Positions 11,309-20,548 of a stretch of 64,000 bases of DNA are shown in pieces (the stretch's first letter is position 1; each line of letters begins with the position of its first letter). The notes beneath the pieces were generated by a model. The model was not told where the DNA came from, did no database searches, and saw nothing but the letters and a program-made list of their open reading frames with translations. Position numbers and translations under genes: made by a program. The DNA is from Corynebacterium wankanglinii (GTDB lineage: Bacteria; Actinomycetota; Actinomycetes; Mycobacteriales; Mycobacteriaceae), in the NCBI GenBank assembly GCA_014490595.1, contig CP061031.1:1860001-1924000 (forward strand). Reading direction: 5' to 3'.

Positions 11309-12199
11309 CTAAATGTGCAAGCGCACAACCGGAAGCCCCCCGGCCGAAATCTGTGGATAACGTTGTTGCGGCGTCACCAACTCACCCCGCTTGTCCACAG
11401 CTACTGGGCGTTCCAGAGAAGAAAAGACAACCGAAAGGCCGATCGCGCCGGGGCCGGCGTGGACCGCCAGGACGTCGACAAGCGGTTCCAGCATCACCCG
11501 GGAGCCCTGCGGTAGCTGGGCCTCGAGCAGGTCCGCGAGCTGACTAGCCGCATCCGCCGCGTCCGCGTGCTGGATCGCGGCGAACACCGGCTCGCCGGCG
11601 GCGCGCTCCACAACAAGTTCCGCGAGCTTGGCAAACGCCTTCGACTGGGTGCGGGTCTTGCCAGCGAGTTCCAGCTTGCCGTCGTGGATGCGCAAAATCG
11701 GCTTGTTCGCCAGCAGCGCCGCCGACAGCACCGCTGTGCCTGTGGGCAGCCGCCCGGACTTTCGCAGATCATCCAACTGGTGCAGGTATACCCACGTCTC
11801 CGCACGGGCGAGAGTGGACTTCGCCATCGCCTCGCATTCGTCCACATCCCCGCCTTCTAGGGCCACCGTCGCAGCGGCCATTGCCGCGGCGCCGACAGTC
11901 ATGCCGGCGGCGTCGGTTTCTACCACGCGGACGGTTCCGGGAAACACCGCAGACGCCGCCACGGCCGCAGACCACGTCGACGACAGCGCCTTGGACAAGT
12001 GCAGCGCCACCACCCCGTCATCTCCGCCGCGCTCCAGCTGACGCGCATAACAGGCCGCCAACTCCAGGGAGGAAAGTCCGGAGGTGCCCTTCTCCTCGCC
12101 GTGGTCCATCACGTGCATGTCCGCGACGGTGATATCCAGCTCGCGCACAACCTGCGCAGGCAAGCCGGCCGAGGAGTCCACCACCACACGCACTGCCAC
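11309..12199 (-). CDS. DegV family protein (fatty-acid binding)
   Basis: 296 aa. The N-terminal VVVDSSAGLP motif, the GTSGLSS segment and the later SKALSSTW motif are typical of DegV proteins, which bind a fatty acid between two alpha/beta domains; in some bacteria (FakB) they present it to a fatty-acid kinase. No FakA kinase is visible in the window, so the partner is unknown. The gene abuts the phosphatase gene upstream (stop at 12200, start at 12199) and precedes comEA, all on the minus strand. Confidence 0.88.
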   Translation of the reverse strand: MAVRVVVDSSAGLPAQVVRELDITVADMHVMDHGEEKGTSGLSSLELAACYARQLERGGDDGVVALHLSKALSSTWSAAVAASAVFPGTVRVVETDAAGMTVGAAAMAAATVALEGGDVDECEAMAKSTLARAETWVYLHQLDDLRKSGRLPTGTAVLSAALLANKPILRIHDGKLELAGKTRTQSKAFAKLAELVVERAAGEPVFAAIQHADAADAASQLADLLEAQLPQGSRVMLEPLVDVLAVHAGPGAIGLSVVFSSLERPVAVDKRGELVTPQQRYPQISAGGLPVVRLHI

Positions 12200-12832
12200 T
12201 TAGTTCAGCCCCCGGTTCCAGGCTTCGAGGTACCAGCGGGACACCGAAGGATCGTCGGGAAGCGGCATCGCCACAAGCCGTGCGGTGTTGGCGTTGCCCA
12301 GTCCTTTCAGCGCCGGGTACTGCGCCACAACGAAGCCGAGAAGCGACGCGGTCAGCGCCGCGATCGTGCCGCCGTGGGAGACCAACAGCACCGCCGAGTC
12401 GTCCCACTCGCGGTAATCACGCACGAGCTCGTCCACCACCGCGCGCGCACGCCCGGCCACCTCCAGCCGGCTCTCCCCGCGCGGCGGCGCCCAGGAGGCA
12501 TCGGTGCGCCACACGGCACGCGCCCCTTCGTGCGCAGTGTCCACCTCGTTGTGCGTCTTGCCCTGCCAGTCCCCGAGGTGGGTTTCGCGCAGGCGGCTAT
12601 CGACGTCTACAGCAAGCCCCAAATCAGCCGCCACCACCTCAGCGGTGTTTCTCGCGCGCATCAGGTCAGATGAGACGATCTTGGAAATTCCGAGATCACG
12701 CAGTTCTTTCGCCGCGGCGTGGGCTTGCGCGACACCCCGGTCAGACAGCACCGTGTCCAGCTGCCCCTGCATGCGCGAGGTGGCGTTGTACTCCGTCTCG
12801 CCGTGGCGCAGCAGGATCAAACGACGTTGCAT
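12200..12832 (-). CDS. gpgP: Histidine phosphatase, probable glucosyl-3-phosphoglycerate phosphatase
   Basis: 210 aa. The catalytic LLRHGETEYN motif lies at residues 7-16, with a second conserved region near LLVSHGGTIAALTA, so this is a phosphoglycerate-mutase-superfamily phosphatase. Its position directly downstream of rsfS and nadD is the same as Rv2419c (GpgP) in Mycobacterium tuberculosis, which removes phosphate from glucosyl-3-phosphoglycerate. The family is certain; the substrate is inferred only from synteny and could be another phosphorylated sugar or glycerate. Confidence 0.85.
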   Translation of the reverse strand: MQRRLILLRHGETEYNATSRMQGQLDTVLSDRGVAQAHAAAKELRDLGISKIVSSDLMRARNTAEVVAADLGLAVDVDSRLRETHLGDWQGKTHNEVDTAHEGARAVWRTDASWAPPRGESRLEVAGRARAVVDELVRDYREWDDSAVLLVSHGGTIAALTASLLGFVVAQYPALKGLGNANTARLVAMPLPDDPSVSRWYLEAWNRGLN

Positions 12833-12846
12833 GGTGTAAAACTCGC

Positions 12847-13320
12847 CTAGTATTCGTCGTCGGCTACCGCCGGGCCCTCACCCGCAAGCGGCAGGTCTTC
12901 AATGTTCTGCGCCTGGCGCAACTCGGCCTCGTCGCCGAAGGCAGTGGGGCGCTCGTAGGGCTCGAGGCCCTCGACCTCGATCGCCGGGCAGTCCGCGTAG
13001 AGTCGGTCTAGGCCGTAGAACTCGCGCTCGGCGTCACGCTGGATGTGGACGACAAAGTTGCCGTAGTCCAGCAGCACCCAGCGGTTTTCGCGGTTGCCCT
13101 CGCGGCGCTTCGGCTCCACGCCAAGATCCGTCAGGTCGTCCTCGACCTCCTGGACAATAGCGGCGACCTGGCGTTCGTTGTCCGCCGAGACAATCACGAA
13201 CACGTCGGTGATAGCCATGACGTTGGACACGTCGATGACAGCGATGTTCTTGCCAAGCTTTTCATCCGCTGCCTTGGCGGCAACTTTGGCCCGGTCGATG
13301 GAGATCTGCGGAGCGGTCAA
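12847..13320 (-). CDS. rsfS: Ribosome silencing factor RsfS
   Basis: 157 aa from a TTG at 13320 (TAPQISIDRAK), chosen because GAAGGG lies eight bases upstream; a longer in-frame ATG start at 13368 adds 16 residues that do not look conserved. The RsfS/Iojap core is clear (VIDVSNVMAITDVFVIVSA, NRENRWVLLDYGNFVVHI). RsfS binds ribosomal protein L14 and blocks subunit joining when nutrients are scarce. The roughly 40-residue acidic C-terminal tail is longer than in many homologues. It follows nadD as in most actinobacteria. Confidence 0.93.
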   Translation of the reverse strand: MTAPQISIDRAKVAAKAADEKLGKNIAVIDVSNVMAITDVFVIVSADNERQVAAIVQEVEDDLTDLGVEPKRREGNRENRWVLLDYGNFVVHIQRDAEREFYGLDRLYADCPAIEVEGLEPYERPTAFGDEAELRQAQNIEDLPLAGEGPAVADDEY

Positions 13321-13389
13321 GTGGGAAACCCTTCGTGTGTAGGCGGACAGACCCCGCCATTGTCCCACGACACGCCCCGGTAGTGCTAC

Positions 13390-14010
13390 TTAGGCGTACA
13401 GAGCGTTCTTGGCGATGTACTGCACCACCCCGTCCGGCACCAGGTACCAGACCGGGCGCCCCTCGGCGGCGCGGGCGCGGCAGTCCGTGGACGAAATGGC
13501 CATCGCGGGAATCTCCACCAAGTGCACGCGCTCCTGAATGTCGGCGGGGAACATGTCCTCCCGCAGCTCGTAGCCCGGACGTGTGACACCGACGAACTCT
13601 GCGAGCTCGAACATTTCCTCCCAGTCGTGCCACGACATGATGGAGGCAAGCGCGTCCGCGCCAGTGATAAAGTACAACGCCTCGTCAGGGAACTGCTCGC
13701 GCAGGTCCCGCAACGTGTCGATGGTGTAGGTCGGCCCACCACGGTCGATATCTACCCGCGAGACCGAAAACCGCGGATTGGAGGCGGTGGCGATCACCGT
13801 CATCAGGTAACGGTCCTCCGCCGGGCTGATCGTCTTGCCCGCCTTCTGCCACGGCTGGCCGGTGGGCACAAAGATGACCTCGTCCAACTCGAACCGGTCG
13901 GCCACTTCGCTCGCGGCGACCAGGTGCCCGTGGTGGATTGGGTCGAACGTGCCGCCCATGACACCGATGCGCCTGGCCCGATCCAACGAGGCCGCGTAGT
14001 GTTCCCCCAC
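13390..14010 (-). CDS. nadD: Nicotinate-nucleotide adenylyltransferase
   Basis: About 206 aa from a GTG at 14010; two further in-frame GTGs at 14022 and 14034 are equally possible. It converts nicotinate mononucleotide plus ATP to deamido-NAD in NAD biosynthesis. The nucleotidyltransferase signature [11 protein letters not shown] is near the N-terminus and the second signature ISSTDCR near the C-terminus. VPTGQPWQK and [16 protein letters not shown] are also typical of NadD. The frame is open further upstream, but that part runs antiparallel to the next gene and is not conserved. Confidence 0.93.
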   Translation of the reverse strand: MGEHYAASLDRARRIGVMGGTFDPIHHGHLVAASEVADRFELDEVIFVPTGQPWQKAGKTISPAEDRYLMTVIATASNPRFSVSRVDIDRGGPTYTIDTLRDLREQFPDEALYFITGADALASIMSWHDWEEMFELAEFVGVTRPGYELREDMFPADIQERVHLVEIPAMAISSTDCRARAAEGRPVWYLVPDGVVQYIAKNALYA

Positions 14011-14034
14011 TGCGCCTACCACTGCGCCTACCAC
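14009..14034. repeat. 12-bp tandem repeat carrying three alternative nadD GTG starts
   Basis: The sequence CACTGCGCCTAC occurs twice in tandem and is followed by CACTGTGGG on the plus strand. Read on the minus strand it offers in-frame GTG codons at 14034, 14022 and 14010, and it also covers the stop codon (14028-14030) of the gene upstream. A slip here would change the NadD N-terminus by four residues without breaking the frame. Confidence 0.8.
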
Positions 14035-14429
14035 TGTGGGGGCAAAGGCACGATGTCGATGGACTCGATGAAGAGCATGCCTGCTCCCAACAGCGCCCCA
14101 AGCAACGCGCCGACGATGCCGAACGCGATGCCGACACCGAGCTCCGTCTTCGTCTCGTCCGCCCACTTCTCGGAGGAACCGGCGGAGCTGCGCGACACCT
14201 CGCGCTTTGTGCACAGCGGCTCGCCGTTTTCGTCCTTCACCGCGATGGGCTCGCCGGTCGCCCCGTCGATGATGGGCGTGCCTTTGTCATCCACCTCCCA
14301 GGTGCAGCTCTCCTCAACGACCACCGTGCGCTTGCTGTCGCGCGTAATGGTTTCAGCGCCGGCGGGGGCTGCGGCGAGGGCTACGGCGCAGGCGGTGGCT
14401 GCGGCAGTGGTGCGGATGCAACGCGTCAT
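14028..14429 (-). CDS. Small secreted or membrane-anchored protein of unknown function
   Basis: 133 aa. There is a signal peptide with an Ala-rich core and an AGAE-type cleavage region at about residues 1-25, then a short polar domain with two cysteines (SCTW, PLCT), and a C-terminal hydrophobic helix ([22 protein letters not shown]) before a short tail. I recognise no family. It is probably tethered to the membrane by its C-terminus. The start codon overlaps the cutinase stop by one base (TGATG), so it is translated with the cutinase and may be exported or function with it. Confidence 0.7.
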   Translation of the reverse strand: MTRCIRTTAAATACAVALAAAPAGAETITRDSKRTVVVEESCTWEVDDKGTPIIDGATGEPIAVKDENGEPLCTKREVSRSSAGSSEKWADETKTELGVGIAFGIVGALLGALLGAGMLFIESIDIVPLPPQW

Positions 14430-15367
14430 CAGCGGTACCGTACCTGATCTACGAAACGGCCGAAGGAATCGGAAACCTGGTTATCCCAGCGCGACGGCCA
14501 GCGGAAGTACCTGGCGTGGTTGCCGCCGTTGCTCTGGGAGCCCTGCAGCGTCTGCACCGACAGGTCGCACACCGCGTCCAGCGGCAGGCAGTAGTTCACG
14601 CGGTTGCGCGTGGCCGCAGCCGTCTTCGAGTTAAACGGCAACATGCCCAGCATGCCGCCTGCGCCGCCGCCGGGCACGCCCACCGTGGACCAGTCGCCCG
14701 CCGCCGTGTTGGGGTTGCCAAAGTAGACCACGCCCGCGAGCTGACCGCGTCGCGCCAGTTCGCGCTCGTGCTCAAGCAGAATCATCGCGCCCTGGGAGTA
14801 GCCGGACAGGATGTACTTCGGGCGGCAGCCGGTGGCGCGCTCGTAGTCGTTGATCATCTGCATCACTCCGCCACGGCCGATCTGCACGGAATCCAGGAAC
14901 TGGTTCGCCGCGCGCCGCGCCGTCATGAAGACCGGGTTGGCCCACTGGATGGCCAGGCCGAGCGCTTGCAGCAGCGTGGACGGCACAGCCACCTCGGGCA
15001 CGTCGTACTCCGGGAAGGTCGCCGGGTAGTAGCGCGGCTCCAGGCCGATGACCTCGACGTCCTTCATCAGCGAATTGCCGCCGTGGGTGGCGGTGTAGCG
15101 GCGCTCCGCATGACGCAGGAAGGCGCGGATGGTTTCGCCCTCCCAGCCGTTGGAGGTCCACGGCGCGGCCCACGAGTACTTGGTGGGGTAGATCTCCCCG
15201 TTCTGGCCTGAGCCGCGTGCGGCAACCACAGCGACGGCGGGGCAGCGGGTCTGCGCGTCCGCTTCCTGCACGGGAGCGACGGGGGTGACAGTGGCGGTAA
15301 CTGCTGTGGCAACAGCGGTGGCGAACAGCCCGAAGCGGGCGCGCCAAGAGGTCCGGGATTTCAGCAC
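14429..15367 (-). CDS. Secreted cutinase-family serine esterase
   Basis: 312 aa with an N-terminal signal peptide ending near EADAQT (about residue 40). The mature part begins RCPAVAVVAARGSG, as in mycobacterial cutinase-like proteins. The nucleophile elbow GYSQG is at about residue 191. A likely acid (DAVCDLS) and histidine (GNHARYF) lie near the C-terminus. Such enzymes hydrolyse ester bonds in lipids; in Corynebacteriales some act on mycolate-containing envelope lipids. The exact substrate is not evident. It is followed by a translationally coupled small membrane protein and is preceded by proA. Confidence 0.88.
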   Translation of the reverse strand: MLKSRTSWRARFGLFATAVATAVTATVTPVAPVQEADAQTRCPAVAVVAARGSGQNGEIYPTKYSWAAPWTSNGWEGETIRAFLRHAERRYTATHGGNSLMKDVEVIGLEPRYYPATFPEYDVPEVAVPSTLLQALGLAIQWANPVFMTARRAANQFLDSVQIGRGGVMQMINDYERATGCRPKYILSGYSQGAMILLEHERELARRGQLAGVVYFGNPNTAAGDWSTVGVPGGGAGGMLGMLPFNSKTAAATRNRVNYCLPLDAVCDLSVQTLQGSQSNGGNHARYFRWPSRWDNQVSDSFGRFVDQVRYR

Positions 15368-15377
15368 GCGAGATAGA

Positions 15378-16664
15378 TTAGCGCACCTGGCCGGTACCTT
15401 CCAGGATCCACTTGGTGGTGGTCAGCTCCGGCAGCGCCATGGGGCCGCGGGCGTGCAGTTTTTGGGTGGAGATGCCGATTTCCGCGCCCATGCCGTACTG
15501 CTCCCCGTCCGTGAAGGCGGTCGATGCGTTGAGTACGACGGCGGCGGCGTCGATGGCGTCAGCGAAACGTCGTAAAGCATCGGCATCCTGGGCCGCGATT
15601 GCCTCGGTGTGGCCGCTGGAGTAGCGCGCGATGTGGGCGATCGCCCCGTCCACGCCGTCCACGACCGCGCTCGCGATGTCCATGCTGAGGTACTCCTCGG
15701 CGAAGTCAGCCTCGGTCGCGGGTGTGACGTGGGCGCCGAAGGCAGCATGCCTATCGACGTCGCCGTGCACCTCAACCCCCGCTCCCTGCAACGCGGCGAT
15801 GACGGCGCGCTTGTTTTCGTCCGAGAGAGCCGCGTCGATGAGCACGGTTTCCGTGGCGTTACACACGCTGACCCGGCGCGTCTTGCCGTTGAGTAGCATC
15901 GCGACCGCCTTGTCCATGTCCGCGGAGGCGTCGATGTAGAAGTGGCAGTTGCCCGTGCCCGTCTCGATGGTGGGCACGGTCGCGCCCGTCACCACGGCCT
16001 CGATCAGGCGCGCGCCGCCACGCGGGATCACCACGTCCACCAGGCCGCGGGCGGTGATGAGGTCTTGAACCGACTCGTGGGAATCGCACGGCAGCAGCTG
16101 CACCGCCTCGCGCGGCAAATCGTGATCTGCGAGGGAGTCCTGCAACACCTCGACCAGCTTCTGGTTGGAGTGCCTCGCAGTCTTGGAACCGCGCAACAGC
16201 GCCACGTTGCCGGATTTCAGCGCCAGGCCGAACGCGTCGACGGTGACGTTCGGGCGGGCCTCGTAGACCATGCCCATCACGCCCAGCGGCACGCGCACCT
16301 GCTTCATCTGGATGCCGTTGGGCAGCGTGCGGCCGGTGAGCACCTCCCCCACCGGGTCGCGCAAGGACGCCACCTGGCGCAAACCGTCGGCGATGCCCGC
16401 GATGCGCGCTTCATCCAGCGCGAGCCGGTCCAACACTGACTCCGCCAGGCCGTTTGCGTGGCCGTGCTCCAGGTCGCGGGCGTTGGCACCCAGGATCTCG
16501 CCTGCGCGCTCGGTCAACGCAGCGGCGGCCGCGAGCAGCACCGCGTCCTTCGCCGGGGTCGGTAGCGCCGCGATCACCGGCGCTACCTCTTTCGCGCGGC
16601 GCGCCTTCGCGAGCACCTCCTCGCGCTCGGCCTGTCTTTGCTGGTCAGTCTGCTGCGCACTCAT
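15378..16664 (-). CDS. proA: Gamma-glutamyl phosphate reductase
   Basis: 428 aa, second step of proline biosynthesis: NADPH reduction of glutamyl-5-phosphate to the semialdehyde. It has the full aldehyde-dehydrogenase-like fold, including [17 protein letters not shown] and the cysteine region [14 protein letters not shown]. In related species proB, a 2-hydroxyacid dehydrogenase gene and proA lie side by side; here a toxin-antitoxin pair on the other strand separates proA from the rest. It therefore probably needs its own promoter in the interval before 16700. Confidence 0.96.
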   Translation of the reverse strand: MSAQQTDQQRQAEREEVLAKARRAKEVAPVIAALPTPAKDAVLLAAAAALTERAGEILGANARDLEHGHANGLAESVLDRLALDEARIAGIADGLRQVASLRDPVGEVLTGRTLPNGIQMKQVRVPLGVMGMVYEARPNVTVDAFGLALKSGNVALLRGSKTARHSNQKLVEVLQDSLADHDLPREAVQLLPCDSHESVQDLITARGLVDVVIPRGGARLIEAVVTGATVPTIETGTGNCHFYIDASADMDKAVAMLLNGKTRRVSVCNATETVLIDAALSDENKRAVIAALQGAGVEVHGDVDRHAAFGAHVTPATEADFAEEYLSMDIASAVVDGVDGAIAHIARYSSGHTEAIAAQDADALRRFADAIDAAAVVLNASTAFTDGEQYGMGAEIGISTQKLHARGPMALPELTTTKWILEGTGQVR

Positions 16665-16699
16665 GCAGCAATACTAGCGCTCGACGAGTACCAAAACTC

Positions 16700-16730
16700 T
16701 TGACACTGGCGCGGGGTGTCCCACTATTTC
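16700..16730 (+). promoter_or_regulatory. Putative promoter of the vapBC pair
   Basis: A perfect TTGACA (16700-16705) is followed by weak -10 candidates (ACTATT at 16723, spacer 17; or TATTTC at 16725). Either places the transcription start at or next to the ATG at 16734, so the message would be leaderless. There is no Shine-Dalgarno sequence before 16734. Confidence 0.45.
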
Positions 16731-16733
16731 GGT

Positions 16734-16967
16734 ATGACCGATTTGCAGCTCTTCAACGTCCCGGAAAAGCTGGTGCGCGCCCTTGAAGCGCAGGCCCAGC
16801 GTCGGAACACGTCCGTGTCCGACGTCGCTGTTGACGAGCTGACATTCGCGCTCAACCGTCGCGAGCGTTCCGCGGCCCTGGCTCGACTCGCCAGTCTTCC
16901 CCGGGTGAGCCCGAAGGGCGAATCCATCGCCGATGCTGTTCGCGCTGAACGGGACGCCCGCGCATGA
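16734..16967 (+). CDS. vapB: VapB/FitA-like antitoxin
   Basis: 77 aa from the ATG at 16734; a GTG at 16716 is in frame but would lie inside the promoter. The N-terminus (LQLFNVPEKLVRALEAQAQRR, shown in part) fits a ribbon-helix-helix DNA-binding fold. The C-terminus (SIADAVRAERDARA) resembles the toxin-binding tail of FitA/VapB antitoxins. It overlaps the toxin gene by 4 bp (ATGA), the standard arrangement for autoregulated type II modules. The antitoxin would bind and neutralise the toxin and repress its own promoter. Confidence 0.82.
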   Translation: MTDLQLFNVPEKLVRALEAQAQRRNTSVSDVAVDELTFALNRRERSAALARLASLPRVSPKGESIADAVRAERDARA

Positions 16968-17353
16968 TTCTGGATCCGTCCGCGGCGATCGAACTATTGC
17001 TGCGGACTGATAAGGGCGACCAAGTACTCGAGCTGGTCTCTGCGGAAGACGCAGAAATCCACGCACCTCACCTACTGGTAACTGAAGTCGTGCAGGTAAT
17101 GAGAAGGCAGGTGCGGTCCAACGTTTTAGACGTGAGTAGAGCGGCCGAGTCTTTATCGATCTTGAGCGAGCTGGGTATCCAATTTCACGGACATCTTCCG
17201 CTCATGGCTCGAACCTGGCAGCTCCGCGAGAACGTCTCCGCTTACGACGCCACTTTCATAGCGCTTGCCGAAACGCTCAATCAGCCGCTCGTCACCGCAG
17301 ATGCCCGCCTCGGTAACGCGCCTGGATTCGGGGCGACCATACTGGTCATTTAG
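16964..17353 (+). CDS. vapC: VapC-type PIN-domain ribonuclease toxin
   Basis: 129 aa. The PIN acidic residues are visible: D4 in MILDPSAAIE, the glutamate in LLVTEVVQVM, D94 in SAYDATFIALAE and the aspartate in LVTADARLG. Such toxins cut tRNA or rRNA using Mg2+ when freed from the antitoxin. The gene overlaps vapB by 4 bp, and its stop overlaps the stop of the converging dehydrogenase gene (17350-17353). The pair interrupts the conserved proline gene order, which suggests acquisition. Confidence 0.87.
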   Translation: MILDPSAAIELLLRTDKGDQVLELVSAEDAEIHAPHLLVTEVVQVMRRQVRSNVLDVSRAAESLSILSELGIQFHGHLPLMARTWQLRENVSAYDATFIALAETLNQPLVTADARLGNAPGFGATILVI

Positions 17354-18258
17354 TACCCTGCGTCGACGTCCACTTCGGTGACCATCTTCTCGCCCGCGGC
17401 GTACAGCTCCCAGTTCTTCGCGGCCAGCCCACCGATGCGGCGCTCCATAAACCGCGGGATGTTGGCCACGTGCGGGGTGATCACGCAGTTGTCCAGGCCC
17501 CACAGCTCGTGGTCGGCGGGCAGCGGCTCGGGCTCGGTGACATCCAGGCCGGCGCCGCGCAGGTGGCCGTCGGCAAGAGCCTGCGTGAGCGCCTGCGTAT
17601 CGACGAGCGGCCCGCGCCCCACGTTCACAATCACCGCACTGTCCTGCATTTTGCCGATCGTCTCCGCGTTCACCATGTGGCGGGTTTCGTCCGTGAGCGG
17701 GGTAAGCAGGACGAAATAGTCGTGCTCCGCCCACACGTCGTCGGACAGTGTCACCGTGCGGTCCGCGCCCTCGACGGGGTTGCCGGAGCGGTTCACAGCC
17801 GTGATGTCCATGCCGAAGGGCTCGAGGAAGCGGATGAGGGTTTTGCCGATGCCGCCCGCGCCGATCAGCGCCAGCTTCTTGTTGTCGAAGAGGTACTGCT
17901 TCTCCTTGAACAGCTGCGTGTTGTTCCATTCCGCGCTGACGGCCTTGAGCCGGTGCTCCACGGCGAGCAGCAGTGCGAGGGCGGATTCGGCGACAGTGTC
18001 GTCGTACAGCCCGCCGGCGTTGGCGAAGCGCACGCCGCTGCCCGCGTATTTGGCAAAGACGTCCTGCAGGTTCTCCACACCCGCGTACTGGATTTGCACC
18101 ACCTTGACCGATTCAGGCAGCTCGTCGGGGAAATCATCCGGACCACCGCCGAAGATGATCATGTCCGGGTTGTCCTCGAGCGCGACGTGGGTGTGGCCTT
18201 CCCCCTCCAGGGCGGCGATGGGCTCGTCTTTGGGCTTGGGCAGGTAAGCGAATTTCAT
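17350..18258 (-). CDS. D-isomer-specific 2-hydroxyacid dehydrogenase (unkdh type)
   Basis: 302 aa. The NAD-binding motif GAGGIGKTL is in the middle, followed by the family signature NVGRGPLVDTQAL and the catalytic H region ITPHVANIPRFM, with an active-site R and E in the usual positions. In Corynebacterium glutamicum a gene of this family lies between proB and proA, and the same place is kept here next to proB. The physiological substrate is unknown. A role in proline metabolism is not implied by the fold. Confidence 0.9.
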   Translation of the reverse strand: MKFAYLPKPKDEPIAALEGEGHTHVALEDNPDMIIFGGGPDDFPDELPESVKVVQIQYAGVENLQDVFAKYAGSGVRFANAGGLYDDTVAESALALLLAVEHRLKAVSAEWNNTQLFKEKQYLFDNKKLALIGAGGIGKTLIRFLEPFGMDITAVNRSGNPVEGADRTVTLSDDVWAEHDYFVLLTPLTDETRHMVNAETIGKMQDSAVIVNVGRGPLVDTQALTQALADGHLRGAGLDVTEPEPLPADHELWGLDNCVITPHVANIPRFMERRIGGLAAKNWELYAAGEKMVTEVDVDAGY

Positions 18259-18276
18259 GCCCGCCCAGGGTAGCGC

Positions 18277-19392
18277 CTACAGACGCGAGGCGTAGTTGGA
18301 CAAGTAGTCGGCGTGGACGACCGCGCGGCGCTGGTGCTCCGGCAGCTCGTGGGTTGGTTTACCCAGCATGCTGGCCAGTTCGGCGGCGTCGTAGGCCACC
18401 TCGCCGCGGCCGACCGCCTCCGAGTCGGGCCCGAGGATTTCCACGATGTCGCCGGCGTGGAACTCTCCCTCGATGCCGGTAATGCCCACCGCGAGCAAAC
18501 TCGTGCCGCCGCGGGTGACGGCCTCGACCGCGCCCTCATCCAGGCGCAGCACCCCTTCGGCGTCGGCCGCGTACAGCGCCCAGAACTTCCACGCGTTGAG
18601 CCTGCGTTCCGGGCGGGTGTGGAACACGGTGCCCACCTCGGCGGTTGCCAGCGCGTCCTTGATCTTCTCCGTAGCCGTGAGCAGCACCGGCACGCCGCCG
18701 CGAGCGGCAAGGCGAGCGGCCGAGACCTTCGCCGCCATGCCACCGGTGCCGAATACTCCCCCGTCGCCCGCTTGGACGTCGGTGAGGTCGTTGCCGGAGC
18801 GCACTTCGTCGATAAGCTTCGCGCCCGGGTCGGAGGGGTTGCTGGTGTAGAGGCCGTCCACATCCGACAGCAGCACCAGCGCATCCGCCGAGATCAGCGT
18901 GGCCACGATGGCGGAGAGGCGGTCGTTGTCGCCGAAGCGCATCTCGGAGGTGGCCACGGTGTCGTTCTCGTTGACAATCGGCACCGCGCCCATCTGGCGC
19001 AGGCGGTCGATAGTGCGCTGCGCGTTGCGTGCGCGCTCGCGTGAGCCGGCGTCTGACTGGGTGAGCAGCACCTGCCCGATCGTGCGGCCGTAGCGCGCGA
19101 ACGAGGCGCCCCACACCTGCGCCAGGTGGATCTGCCCCACCGACGCGGCCGCCTGCTTCGTTGCCAGATCGCGCGGCCGGGCCTTCAACCCAAGCGGGCC
19201 CATGCCTGCGGCGATGGCGCCGGAAGAGACCACGATGACGTCGGAACCGCGCGCGATGCGGTGCTCAATAGCGTCGACGATCCGGTCGATCTTCTCCGGG
19301 TCCAGCTCGCCCGCCTCGTTGACCAGGGAACTTGTGCCGAGCTTCACCACGATGCGGCGGGCGGCGGCGATCTTGTCGCGAAGCGTTGTCAT
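18277..19392 (-). CDS. proB: Glutamate 5-kinase
   Basis: 371 aa from the ATG at 19392 ([19 protein letters not shown]); the frame is open upstream but the extra residues are not conserved. This is the first, feedback-inhibited step of proline synthesis. The amino-acid-kinase domain has [25 protein letters not shown] and NENDTVAT, and a C-terminal PUA domain follows (about residues 275-360). It is in the same direction as the dehydrogenase gene with an 18-bp gap. Confidence 0.95.
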   Translation of the reverse strand: MTTLRDKIAAARRIVVKLGTSSLVNEAGELDPEKIDRIVDAIEHRIARGSDVIVVSSGAIAAGMGPLGLKARPRDLATKQAAASVGQIHLAQVWGASFARYGRTIGQVLLTQSDAGSRERARNAQRTIDRLRQMGAVPIVNENDTVATSEMRFGDNDRLSAIVATLISADALVLLSDVDGLYTSNPSDPGAKLIDEVRSGNDLTDVQAGDGGVFGTGGMAAKVSAARLAARGGVPVLLTATEKIKDALATAEVGTVFHTRPERRLNAWKFWALYAADAEGVLRLDEGAVEAVTRGGTSLLAVGITGIEGEFHAGDIVEILGPDSEAVGRGEVAYDAAELASMLGKPTHELPEHQRRAVVHADYLSNYASRL

Positions 19393-19409
19393 ATGCGGGA
19401 AGTCTACGC

Positions 19410-19440
19410 CTGTGGATAACTTCCATTGCGTTATCCACAG
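19410..19440. promoter_or_regulatory. Two inverted perfect DnaA boxes in the proB/HNH interval
   Basis: A perfect 11-bp inverted repeat (CTGTGGATAAC / GTTATCCACAG) with a 9-nt spacer. Each arm contains TTATCCACA, the consensus DnaA-binding 9-mer (19411-19419 on the minus strand, 19431-19439 on the plus strand). It sits in the 97-bp divergent region between proB and the HNH gene. It could bind DnaA, act as an operator, or form a hairpin in either transcript. Two boxes alone do not make an origin. Confidence 0.6.
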
Positions 19441-19454
19441 AATTCGGATGGGTC

Positions 19455-19482
19455 TTGTGCGTTTCGTTTTACCGGGTAGGTT
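19455..19482 (+). promoter_or_regulatory. Putative promoter of the HNH gene
   Basis: TTGTGC (19455-19460), a 16-bp spacer and TAGGTT (19477-19482). The start codon at 19490 comes 7 nt after the -10, so transcription may begin at the ATG itself. Confidence 0.5.
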
Positions 19483-19489
19483 GCCTCGC

Positions 19490-20548
19490 ATGAACGAAAT
19501 CGACACAAACGCGCTCGACTTCCTGGAGCGTTTCGACCGCCAACAGCTCATCGATGCCGGTTACAGCCTGCGACGCATCGGCGAATGGCGCATGGTGCAC
19601 ACCGTCTACTTCGGCGCCACCAAATGGACCGCCAAGCAGCGCGAAGCCAAAGCCCGCGCGCCGGGGCTCAACATGGATCAACTGGTGCTGATAGAAAAAC
19701 AACTGCGCCACATCACCGACGACGCGCAGCGTTGGAAACTGCGCCTCGAGCTACTCACCTTCCGCGGCACTTACGAGGCACTGCGCCGCCGCGCGAAAGA
19801 GCTCGTGCCGGGGCCGCCGAAGAAAAAACCGCGCAGCGGGGTGACCTTCTTCGCACCACGAATGGGCATGCGCACGATGATGGTCACCGGCACCGAGCGT
19901 GACATCACCGACATCGAGACGTCGCTGCGCACCGGCCTCGATCACGCACTGCCGGAGTCGCCGCAGATGCTCGCCCCGCTTCTCGACGCCCTCCGGTCCG
20001 GCACAGGCAGCATCCCCCACGCCGTCCCGCGCCCAATTGTGCTGGTGCCGCTCGACGCGCACCTGAAGGTCCTTACAGGCGACGGCGACGACGTGCTGCT
20101 GGGAATGTCCGACGGCACCACCATGACCGGCGCCGAATACCTCCAACTTGCCCGCGGCGAGGAGCTCGAGGTAGCGGTGTTCCACCCCGAGGAAGGGCCG
20201 GTGAATCTGTACCGGGGCGCGCGCTTCGCCAACGCCAAACAGCGCGACCTGCTACGAGCGGCCCAGCCGGTGTGCTCCGCGCCGGACTGCATCCGCGCCG
20301 CCGATCACTGCGAGGCCCACCACATCGTGCCCTGGGCGCACGGCGGCGAAACCAACCTGGACAACCTGGCACCGCTGTGCCGCTACCACAACCGGGTCAA
20401 CGACGACGCCCCGCACCTACGCAAGCGCGGCCGGATCGTGCGGCGGCGGGGCCGGATCTTCTGGCGCTCCCCGCGCGGCTACGCGGTAGCCAACGAGCGC
20501 GGCCACCACGGCGCCATGGATCTCCTGTTTGGCAGGTGGATGCCCTAG
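19490..20548 (+). CDS. DUF222 / HNH endonuclease family protein (13E12-type)
   Basis: 352 aa. The N-terminal half is helical and DUF222-like. The C-terminal HNH zinc-finger nuclease motif is clear: CSAPDC, then [18 protein letters not shown] and LCRYHNRV. Proteins of this type occur in many copies in actinobacterial genomes, and their function is poorly known. The gene lies between proB and obg, which are adjacent in relatives, and its stop overlaps the converging obg stop (20545-20548). This placement suggests insertion of a mobile or selfish gene. Confidence 0.88.
   Translation: MNEIDTNALDFLERFDRQQLIDAGYSLRRIGEWRMVHTVYFGATKWTAKQREAKARAPGLNMDQLVLIEKQLRHITDDAQRWKLRLELLTFRGTYEALRRRAKELVPGPPKKKPRSGVTFFAPRMGMRTMMVTGTERDITDIETSLRTGLDHALPESPQMLAPLLDALRSGTGSIPHAVPRPIVLVPLDAHLKVLTGDGDDVLLGMSDGTTMTGAEYLQLARGEELEVAVFHPEEGPVNLYRGARFANAKQRDLLRAAQPVCSAPDCIRAADHCEAHHIVPWAHGGETNLDNLAPLCRYHNRVNDDAPHLRKRGRIVRRRGRIFWRSPRGYAVANERGHHGAMDLLFGRWMP

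Noticed and set aside
11352..11401. DnaA-box-like sequences (TGTGGATAA at 11352 and TTGTCCACA nearby)
   Set aside because: They lie inside the degV coding sequence and follow from its codons; only the intergenic pair at 19410-19440 was kept.
14035..14214. A longer NadD N-terminus starting at 14214
   Set aside because: The extra residues are Arg/His-rich, overlap the 3' end of the upstream gene and do not look like NadD, whose conserved part starts at about 13975.
19410..19440. Chromosomal replication origin
   Set aside because: Only two DnaA boxes, no AT-rich unwinding region, and no dnaA, dnaN or gyrase genes nearby.
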